In this document: piece after piece, positions 58,234 to 64,000 of the stretch
Layout: each line of letters begins with the position of its first letter
Numbering within the stretch: the first letter of the stretch is position 1
The notes under the pieces: model-generated
What the model was told of the DNA's origin: nothing
Database searches by the model: none
Seen by the model: the letters and a program-made list of their open reading frames with translations, nothing else
Made by a program: the position numbers and the translations under genes
Source of the DNA: a bacterium M00.F.Ca.ET.205.01.1.1
GTDB taxonomy: Bacteria; Pseudomonadota; Alphaproteobacteria; Rhizobiales; Rhizobiaceae
Assembly (NCBI GenBank): GCA_004791255.1
Contig: SRUQ01000006.1
Location: 186,001-250,000, forward strand
Direction: 5' to 3'
DNA length: 64,000 nucleotides

Positions 58234-59301
58234 ATGAACTCGATCAAATCGACGGCGCTGGAGCCGACCCGCTCGGAACTCTCCGGACTGAGCCCCGCCC
58301 AGAAGGCGGCGCGCTATCTGCCGGTCTACGGCCTGCCTATCCTGATGCTGCTCCTGATCCTGCTGTTCTCGCTGCTGCTGCCGAGGACCTTCCCGACGCT
58401 GCTCAACCTGCGCTCGATCGTCTCCGACAAGGCGATCATCGCCATACTGTCGCTGGCCGCGATGATCCCCATGGCCGCGGGCCGCATCGACCTCACGGTC
58501 GGCTACGGCATCGTGCTCTGGCACATACTGGCGATCAGCCTGCAGACCGCCTTCGGCATACCTTGGCCGATCGCCGTGCTCATCGTCATCGCGCTCGGCG
58601 TCCTCACCGGCTTCATCAACGGCTTGCTGGTCGAGGTGGCGCGCATCGATTCCTTCATTGCCACGCTCGGCACCGGCACCGTGCTCTATGCGCTGGCCAT
58701 GTGGTACACCGGCGGCCGCCAGGTCGTCGGCGTGCTGCCCGAAGGCTTCCTCTCGCTCAACGGCACCATGCTGTTCGGCCTGCCAATCACCGGCTACTAC
58801 GTGGTCGTGCTCGCGCTGGCGATGTGGCTGGTGCTCGAATACATGCCGCTCGGCCGTTACCTCTATGCCATCGGCGCCAACCCGAAGGCTGCCGCGCTCA
58901 ACGGCATTCCGGTGCAGAAATTCGTCATGGGCGCCTTCGTCGCTTCCGGCGCGCTGACCGCGCTTGGCGGCGTGCTGCTGGCCTCGAAGCTCAGGATCGG
59001 CCAAGCCAGCGTCGGCCTCGAATACCTCTTGCCGGCGCTGGTCGGCGCCTTCCTCGGGTCGACCACCATCAAGCCCGGCCGCGTCAATGTCTGGGGCACC
59101 ATCGTCGGCGTCGTCATCCTTGCCGTCGGCATCTCAGGCATCCAGCAGTTCGGCGGCTCGTTCTGGGTCGAGCCGCTGTTCAACGGCGTCACCTTGCTCG
59201 TAGCCATCGGCATTGCCGGCTACGCGCAGCGCCGTCGCGGGGCAGTCGTCCCGCCTCCACCACCTGCCAGCCAACCAACAAAGACAACCGACAATGCATA
59301 A
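58234..59301 (+). CDS. Sugar ABC importer, permease
   Basis: The 355-residue protein has about ten hydrophobic helices and belongs to the ribose/xylose-type permease family (BPD_transp_2), with MAAGRIDLTVGYGIVLWHIL in an early helix and the loop IGANPKAAALNGIPVQKFVM (about 215). Its polar C-terminus is proline-rich (VVPPPPPASQPTKTTDNA). CAGGAGGATC precedes the ATG at 58234, 24 bases after the ATPase gene. It forms the channel of the importer. Confidence 0.9.
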   Translation: MNSIKSTALEPTRSELSGLSPAQKAARYLPVYGLPILMLLLILLFSLLLPRTFPTLLNLRSIVSDKAIIAILSLAAMIPMAAGRIDLTVGYGIVLWHILAISLQTAFGIPWPIAVLIVIALGVLTGFINGLLVEVARIDSFIATLGTGTVLYALAMWYTGGRQVVGVLPEGFLSLNGTMLFGLPITGYYVVVLALAMWLVLEYMPLGRYLYAIGANPKAAALNGIPVQKFVMGAFVASGALTALGGVLLASKLRIGQASVGLEYLLPALVGAFLGSTTIKPGRVNVWGTIVGVVILAVGISGIQQFGGSFWVEPLFNGVTLLVAIGIAGYAQRRRGAVVPPPPPASQPTKTTDNA

Positions 59302-59314
59302 TGGGAGAAGAAAC

Positions 59315-60412
59315 ATGCATCGCAGGACAATTCTTCAGCTTGGCGTCGCCTGCCTGGCGCTTGGCATCGCCTCGACCGCGCAGGCCGACCCTATGGCCGA
59401 CGCCAAGGCCGTCGTCGACAAATACGCCAGCAAGGTCGAGAAATGGGATGGGCCGACGACTGGACCGAAAGGCGCGGCCGGCAAGACCATCGTCGTGCTC
59501 GGTGGCGACATGAAGAATGGCGGCATCCTTGGCGTCACCAAGGGCGTCGAGGAAGCCGCTGCCGCGCTCGGCTGGACGGTGAAGACGCTTGACGGCGCCG
59601 GCTCGATCGGCGGCCGTACCGCCGCCTTCGGCCAGGCGCTGGCGCTCAATCCCGACGGCATCATCATCAACGGCTTCGACGCCGTCGAGCAGAAGCCAGC
59701 CATGGAGCAGGCCAAGGCCGCCAAGATTCCGCTGGCTGCCTGGCACGCAGGCCCCACCGTCGGACCGATCGACGATCTCGGCATCGTCGCCAATGTCTCG
59801 ACAGATCCGATGGAAGTGTCGAAGGCCGCCGCCGACTGGGCCTTCGTCGACGCCAAGGGCAAGCCCGGCGTCATCATCTTCACCGACTCGACCTACCAGA
59901 TCGCCATCGCCAAGGCCGACCGAATGAAGAAGGAGATCGAGGATCTCGGCGGCACCGTGCTCGAATATGTCGACACGCCGATCGCCGAGACCTCGCAGCG
60001 CATGCCGCAGCTCACCACCTCGCTGCTGCAGAAATACGGCGATCAGTGGACCCATTCGCTGGCGATCAACGACCTCTACTTCGACTTCATGGGTCCATCG
60101 CTGGCGGCAGCCGGCAAGTCCGGCACCGACGCGCCGATCAACGTCGCGGCGGGGGACGGTTCGGAATCGGCCTACCAGCGCATCCGCTCCAGCCAGTTCC
60201 AGAAGGTGACGGTCGCCGAGCCGCTCAACCTGCAGGGCTGGCAGCTCGTCGACGAGCTCAACCGCGCCATGGCCGGTGAGAAATGGTCGGGCTACATCTC
60301 GCCGCTGCATGTGGTGACGTCGCAGAACGTCGAGTTCGACGGCGGCCCCGACAACCGCTTCGACCCGGGCAACGGCTACCGCGACGCATACAAGAAGATC
60401 TGGGGCAAGTAA
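59315..60412 (+). CDS. Sugar ABC importer, periplasmic binding protein
   Basis: The 365-residue protein has a signal peptide ending STAQA near residue 24 and a type I periplasmic-binding fold: IVVLGGDMKNGGILGVTKGV, NPDGIIINGFDAVEQKP, GVIIFTDSTYQIAIAKADRM and NVAAGDGSESAYQRIRS. It differs clearly from XylF. Genomic context suggests a sugar acid or lactone, but the ligand is not provable by sequence. GGGAGAAGAAAC precedes the ATG. A terminator follows. Confidence 0.88.
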   Translation: MHRRTILQLGVACLALGIASTAQADPMADAKAVVDKYASKVEKWDGPTTGPKGAAGKTIVVLGGDMKNGGILGVTKGVEEAAAALGWTVKTLDGAGSIGGRTAAFGQALALNPDGIIINGFDAVEQKPAMEQAKAAKIPLAAWHAGPTVGPIDDLGIVANVSTDPMEVSKAAADWAFVDAKGKPGVIIFTDSTYQIAIAKADRMKKEIEDLGGTVLEYVDTPIAETSQRMPQLTTSLLQKYGDQWTHSLAINDLYFDFMGPSLAAAGKSGTDAPINVAAGDGSESAYQRIRSSQFQKVTVAEPLNLQGWQLVDELNRAMAGEKWSGYISPLHVVTSQNVEFDGGPDNRFDPGNGYRDAYKKIWGK

Positions 60413-60434
60413 GCGCCGGACGGCAGGACGATAA

Positions 60435-60470
60435 AGCGGCCGGCGGTCATCCCGCCGGCCGCTCTCTTTT
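60435..60470 (+). terminator. Terminator of the ABC operon
   Basis: Perfect 12-bp stem AGCGGCCGGCGG/CCGCCGGCCGCT with loop TCATC, followed by CTCTTTTCT. It separates the operon from the convergent lacI-type gene. Confidence 0.8.
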
Positions 60471-60480
60471 CTCGGAATAG

Positions 60481-61500
60481 TCAAGCCGTGTGGCGCACGA
60501 TCACCTTCGGCGTCATGCCGACAATAACCCGGTCGTCGGTCGCGCGGCGCCCGTTGAGCAGATCGAGCACGAGCTCGGCGACGCGGATGCCGATCTCATG
60601 CGCCCCGACATCGATCGTGGTGATCGACGGCACCGACTGCTCGGCGAGGTCATAGGCACCGAAGCCGGCGATCGCCACATCCTCGGGAACGCGGATGCCG
60701 CGCCGCACGCACTCCATCAGCGCACCGAAGGCGGACAGGTCCGACACGCACATCACCGCTTGCGTGTCCGGCCAGCGCGAGATCATCTCGACCATGGCGG
60801 TGGCGCCCTCGCGCATCGAGATCGGCGGCACGCCAGAAGCGATGATGCGCGAAGCGTCGAGGCCGCGATCCTGCAGCGCCGCGACGAAGCCGCGCCGCCG
60901 GTCGAGCCCGCGCGTGTCGCGCGATGTGTCGCCGCCGATGAAGCCGAGCCTTGTGTAGCCGCGCTCGATAAAGTGATCGACCATCAGCCGCCCGGCATCC
61001 GCATTGGAGAAGCCGACGACATGGCCGATCGGATCCGCCGGCAGGTCCCAGGTCTCGACCACCGGCACGCCGGCATTGGCCAGCATCTTGCGGCAGCGCG
61101 GCGTGTGCCGGCCGCCAGTGACGATGATCGCTTCCGGCCGCCGCTGCAGCAATTGCCCAACGAGGCGCTCTTCCTCCTCGACATTGTAGTCGGTGAAGCC
61201 GAGCAGGATCTCCAGCCCGCTGTCGCGCAATCCTTCGGTCATGCCGCGCACGGTGTCGGCGAAATTGGCGTTGTTGATCGAGGGGATTGTTGCCGCCACG
61301 AAACCGGAGCGACGCGACGAGAGGTTGGCGGCGATGCTGTCGAAGACATAGCCGAGATCTTCGGCCGCCTTGAGGATGCGATCGCGCGTGTCGGCGCTGA
61401 CCGAGGCGTCGCGCTTGAAGGCGCGCGACACGGTCATCGTCGAGACGTTGGCGCGACTGGCGACATCGGCCATGGTCGGGCGTTTTGGCGAAGATTGCAT
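60481..61500 (-). CDS. LacI-family regulator (GntR/IdnR-like)
   Basis: The 339-residue protein has a LacI helix-turn-helix (TMADVASRANVSTMTVSRAF) and hinge helix AANLSSRRSG, then a periplasmic-binding-like sensor domain with GGRHTPRCRKMLANAGVPVV, similar to the corresponding THTPR stretch of E. coli GntR. Gluconate-type effectors are therefore likely, by analogy. An operator-like sequence (13 of 16) lies six bases upstream of its ATG, indicating autoregulation. It is convergent with the ABC operon and co-directional with idnD. Confidence 0.88.
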   Translation of the reverse strand: MQSSPKRPTMADVASRANVSTMTVSRAFKRDASVSADTRDRILKAAEDLGYVFDSIAANLSSRRSGFVAATIPSINNANFADTVRGMTEGLRDSGLEILLGFTDYNVEEEERLVGQLLQRRPEAIIVTGGRHTPRCRKMLANAGVPVVETWDLPADPIGHVVGFSNADAGRLMVDHFIERGYTRLGFIGGDTSRDTRGLDRRRGFVAALQDRGLDASRIIASGVPPISMREGATAMVEMISRWPDTQAVMCVSDLSAFGALMECVRRGIRVPEDVAIAGFGAYDLAEQSVPSITTIDVGAHEIGIRVAELVLDLLNGRRATDDRVIVGMTPKVIVRHTA

Positions 61501-61506
61501 GACCGT

Positions 61507-61522
61507 ACGTTATCGATATCAC
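61507..61522. promoter_or_regulatory. LacI-family operator O2 at the repressor gene
   Basis: ACGTTATCGATATCAC, 13 of 16 bases of the consensus palindrome, directly upstream of the lacI-type start codon. Confidence 0.65.
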
Positions 61523-61548
61523 AACGGAATGCAACGCGCCCTCGCCGC

Positions 61549-62580
61549 TTATGCGAAGGCGATCTGAACCTTCATCGCCCGGCTGCGGTCATTGGCGAGC
61601 TCGAAGCCCGACAAGGCGTCGTCGCAGGCCACGGTGTGGGTGATCAGCGGTTTCACGTCGATCAGCCCCTTGCGCATCAGTTCGACGCCGACGGCGAATT
61701 CCGGATGGAAGCGGAATGAACCGTTGAGCGACAATTCCTTGGTGGTGATCGCCGCCATCGGCAGCGTCATCTCGCCGCCGAGGCCGAGCTGGACGATGGT
61801 GCCGCGCGGCCGCAGCGCCGCGATGCCCTGCGCCAGCGCCGGCGCCGCGCCGGAGCATTCGTAGAGAATGTCGAACGTGCCCTTGTCTGCGAAATAGGGC
61901 GCCAGCCCCTCCGGATCGGCTCTGGCGTTGATCGCTTTGTCGGCGCCAGCGCGCAGCGCCATCGACAGGGTGAAATCGGTGAGGTCGACGGCGACGATCT
62001 CGGCAGCACCCGCGCGCCGCGCGCTGAGGATGGACAAGAGACCGATCGGTCCACAGCCGGTGACCAGCACGCGCTTGCCCAGCATCTCGCCGGCGCGGCG
62101 CGTGGCATGGAGGCAGACCGCCAGCGGTTCGGCCATCGCCGCTTCGCCGGCGCTCAGCCCATCCGCCGGCACACATTGCGAGGCATCCGCCACCAGCCTT
62201 TCGCGGAACGCGCCCTGGATGTGCGGGAACGGCATGGCGCTGCCATAGAAGCGCATGTTGAGGCACTGGTTGTGCATGCCTTCACGGCAGTAGCGGCAGC
62301 TGTAGCAGGGCCGCGACGGCGACACGGCTACCAGCTGGCCCACCGCTAGCCCGCTGACGCCGGAGCCGAGCCTCTCGATGACGCCGGAGACCTCATGGCC
62401 CAGAATCATCGGCTCCTTCAGCCGCACGGTTCCGAAGCCGCCGTGATTGTAGTAGTGCAGGTCGCTGCCGCAGATGCCGCCGGCGGCAAGACGCAACAGC
62501 ACCTGGCCTGGCCCCGGTTCCTCGACCGGACGGTCCTCGATGCGAAGGTCCTTGGCGGCGTGGATGACGATCGACTTCAT
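61549..62580 (-). CDS. idnD: L-idonate 5-dehydrogenase (zinc-dependent alcohol dehydrogenase)
   Basis: The 343-residue enzyme has the catalytic zinc ligands Cys37 (GGICGSDLHYY), His62 and Glu63 (LGHEV), and the structural zinc cysteines 92, 95, 98 and 106 (PCYSCRYC, NQCLNMRFYGSA). RFYGSAMPFPHIQGAF is close to E. coli IdnD (RFFGSAMYFPHVDGGF). The NAD fold has GCGPIGLLS. It should oxidise L-idonate to 5-ketogluconate. It is followed by the lacI-type gene and preceded by the hydroxyacid dehydrogenase gene, all on the minus strand. Confidence 0.88.
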   Translation of the reverse strand: MKSIVIHAAKDLRIEDRPVEEPGPGQVLLRLAAGGICGSDLHYYNHGGFGTVRLKEPMILGHEVSGVIERLGSGVSGLAVGQLVAVSPSRPCYSCRYCREGMHNQCLNMRFYGSAMPFPHIQGAFRERLVADASQCVPADGLSAGEAAMAEPLAVCLHATRRAGEMLGKRVLVTGCGPIGLLSILSARRAGAAEIVAVDLTDFTLSMALRAGADKAINARADPEGLAPYFADKGTFDILYECSGAAPALAQGIAALRPRGTIVQLGLGGEMTLPMAAITTKELSLNGSFRFHPEFAVGVELMRKGLIDVKPLITHTVACDDALSGFELANDRSRAMKVQIAFA

Positions 62581-62650
62581 GGCGCAGCTCCCTAAGCAAT
62601 TGCAGGAAAGGCGCGTAACGGCTTTGTGCCTGCACGCGCGCGGGACGGAT

Positions 62651-63598
62651 TCAAAGCACCGGGGTCAGCAGCGCCTGCCCGGCAAAATGGGCGGCAAGGT
62701 TGTCCCGCACCAGTCTGCCCATCGCCTTGCGCGTTTCGATCGTCCCGGAGGCATGGTGCGGCTGCAGCAGCACATTGTCGAGCGCCAGGAAGCGCGGATT
62801 GAGCTTCGGCTCGCCTTCGAAGACGTCGAGCGCGGCGCAACCCAGCCTTTTCTTTTCGAGCGCGTCGAGCAGCGCCTCCTCGTCGATGTTGGAGGCGCGC
62901 GAAATGTTGATCAGCATGCCGTCCTCGCCGAGTGCCGCGATCACCTCCCGATTGACGATGTGGCGCGTTGCGGCGGAAGCGGCAAGCGTCACGAACAGGA
63001 AGTCCGAACGCCTGGCCAGAGCGACCGGATCCGCGATGAACTCCCAATCTCCGGCAAAATCCTTCCGCGTCGGGCCGGTGTAGGCGATGTCCATGCCAAA
63101 GCCGGCGAGGCGCTGCGCCACCGCATGGCCGATCCGGCCAAGGCCGAGCACGCCGGCGCGCCGGCCCCAGACGCGGCGCTTGAGCGGATAGAGCCCCTTG
63201 GCCGCCCAGCTGCCGTCGCGCACCCAGCGTTCCGCCCCGATCATGCCGCGCGACAGGCACAGCATCATGGCGATGCCGAGATCGGCGACGTCGTTGGTCA
63301 GCACGTCGGGTGTGTTGGTGACGCGTATGCCCCGCTCCCGGCATGCGGCGAGATCGACCGCGTCGAAGCCGACGCCGTAGACGGAGATGACTTCGAGCGC
63401 AGGGCAGGCTTCGATGATAGCGCGGCTGGCGCCGAGCTCACCGCGCGTAGCGATGCCGCGCACAAGCAGCCCGACCTCGGCGAGAAAGGCCGGCTTGTCG
63501 GAGGCCTCGAAATAACGATGCACCTCGAAGGCTTCGTTGAGCGGCTCCTCGTCCCATGCAGGATAGGGTCCAATTTGAAGGATGTGAGGCCGCTGCAT
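62651..63598 (-). CDS. D-2-hydroxyacid dehydrogenase (GhrB-like)
   Basis: The 315-residue enzyme has the NAD-binding segment GVLGLGRIGHAVAQRL near residue 150, catalytic Arg in NISRASNIDEE, Glu in LDVFEGEP and His in LLQPHHASG. In a sugar-acid context a 2-ketogluconate or hydroxypyruvate/glyoxylate reductase is likely. The ATG at 63598 follows GTGGAGC; the longer frame crosses the operator O3. It is divergent from idnO. Confidence 0.85.
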   Translation of the reverse strand: MQRPHILQIGPYPAWDEEPLNEAFEVHRYFEASDKPAFLAEVGLLVRGIATRGELGASRAIIEACPALEVISVYGVGFDAVDLAACRERGIRVTNTPDVLTNDVADLGIAMMLCLSRGMIGAERWVRDGSWAAKGLYPLKRRVWGRRAGVLGLGRIGHAVAQRLAGFGMDIAYTGPTRKDFAGDWEFIADPVALARRSDFLFVTLAASAATRHIVNREVIAALGEDGMLINISRASNIDEEALLDALEKKRLGCAALDVFEGEPKLNPRFLALDNVLLQPHHASGTIETRKAMGRLVRDNLAAHFAGQALLTPVL

Positions 63599-63617
63599 CG
63601 GTTTTGCTCCACTTGAC

Positions 63618-63646
63618 TTGACAGCAGATGTTATCGATAACATAAC
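63618..63646 (+). promoter_or_regulatory. Candidate promoter of idnO
   Basis: TTGACA at 63618-63623, 17 bases, CATAAC at 63641-63646. The operator O3 occupies most of the spacer, so bound repressor would block polymerase. Confidence 0.5.
63628..63643. promoter_or_regulatory. LacI-family operator O3 between hydroxyacid dehydrogenase and idnO
   Basis: ATGTTATCGATAACAT, a perfect 16-bp palindrome 29 bases upstream of the minus-strand gene and 42 bases upstream of idnO. It is the best copy of the three. Confidence 0.85.
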
Positions 63647-63685
63647 AGCGTTGCAGCGCGCGAGGCAATCAGGAAAATCAGCTTT

Positions 63686-64000
63686 ATGTCATCCAGTTTG
63701 TTCGATCTCACCGGGCGCAGGGCGCTCGTCACCGGCTCCTCGCAGGGCATCGGATTTGCGCTTGCCAAAGGCCTGGCGCAAGCCGGCGCCAAGGTGGTTG
63801 TCAACGGCCGCGACGAGGCAAGGCTCAGCGGTGCGGCGGCCGCGATTCCCGGCGCGCAGACACTTGCCTTCGACGCCACCGACCATGACGCGGTCCGCGC
63901 CGCCATCGACGCCTTCGAGCGCGACAACGGGCCGATCGACATACTGGTCAACAATGCCGGCATGCAGTTCCGCACGCCCCTTGAGGACTTCCCAGCCGAT
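63686..64000 (+). CDS. idnO: Gluconate 5-dehydrogenase (SDR family), cut by the window end
   Basis: Only 105 codons are present. They begin with MSSSLFDLTGRRALVTGSSQ, then GIGFALAKGLAQAGAKVVVN, and contain the NAD-stabilising NNAG motif in DILVNNAGMQFRTPLEDFP. This matches the start of E. coli IdnO (FSLAGKNILITG, DVLVNNAGIQRRHP). The catalytic Ser-Tyr-Lys lie beyond the window. It would interconvert 5-ketogluconate and D-gluconate. AGGAAAATC precedes the ATG, and operator O3 is just upstream. Confidence 0.85.
   Translation, partial: MSSSLFDLTGRRALVTGSSQGIGFALAKGLAQAGAKVVVNGRDEARLSGAAAAIPGAQTLAFDATDHDAVRAAIDAFERDNGPIDILVNNAGMQFRTPLEDFPAD

Noticed and set aside
1..64000. CRISPR arrays, insertion-sequence transposases, rRNA genes or phage genes
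   Set aside because: None seen: no regular spaced direct repeats, no transposase or integrase motifs, no rRNA sequence.

Overview
The window looks like a chromosomal segment of a Mesorhizobium-like member of the Hyphomicrobiales (Alphaproteobacteria). The evidence is the high GC content, the PhyR/EcfG-type stress promoters, the RpoH, DUF1013 (TrcR), DUF4164, DUF1192 and DUF1127 genes, and several families of short palindromic intergenic repeats of the kind common in that genus. The genus is an inference from gene content and order. No plasmid, phage or CRISPR genes are visible.

Layout. 1-5.5 kb is a general-stress-response locus: phyR, a DUF1328 membrane peptide, a soluble HWE kinase, small envelope proteins and a CHASE-domain HWE kinase. 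Five matches to the EcfG promoter pattern GGAAC-N16/17-CGTT lie in the first 3 kb, and one of them points left out of the window. 5.5-10.4 kb is a D-xylose ABC transporter (xylFHG, minus strand) divergent from a ROK repressor, with two operators between them. 10.7-17.1 kb is the phosphate system pstSCAB-phoU-phoB with a PHO box and without phoR. 17.6-26.6 kb holds a large multi-PAS hybrid kinase, several small secreted or unknown proteins, a glutathione transferase with a histone-like tail, two VOC proteins, an orphan HicB and tRNA-Glu(CTC). 26.6-31.4 kb has an RluA-family pseudouridine synthase, rpoH, a persulfide-dioxygenase-like hydrolase, a 1-Cys peroxiredoxin, zapA and a coiled-coil partner.

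31.7-39.5 kb is central carbon metabolism: tkt, gap, pgk and a class I aldolase, interrupted by a CPA1 cation/proton antiporter that carries repeats in front of it. 39.6-55.6 kb is mixed housekeeping and accessory DNA. It includes DUF899, an SGNH hydrolase, a lower-GC membrane glycosyltransferase, a DJ-1/WYL-regulator cluster with a shared inverted repeat, trcR, a quinone oxidoreductase, an MFS carrier, an HxlR-controlled hydrolase/GST pair, rpmF, mtgA and a polyprenyl synthase.

55.6-64 kb is a sugar-acid island: an SMP-30 lactonase, a three-gene ABC importer, a GntR/IdnR-like LacI repressor, idnD, a 2-hydroxyacid dehydrogenase and the start of idnO. One 16-bp palindrome (ATGTTATCGATAACAT and close variants) occurs in front of the lactonase/ABC genes, the repressor and the dehydrogenase/idnO pair. 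This suggests one regulon for uptake and oxidation of gluconate/idonate-type compounds. No radically new system is evident. The most notable items are the dense EcfG promoter cluster, the two-operator xylose switch, the three-site LacI regulon, the paired inverted repeats of the WYL cluster and the tRNA-flanked orphan hicB.
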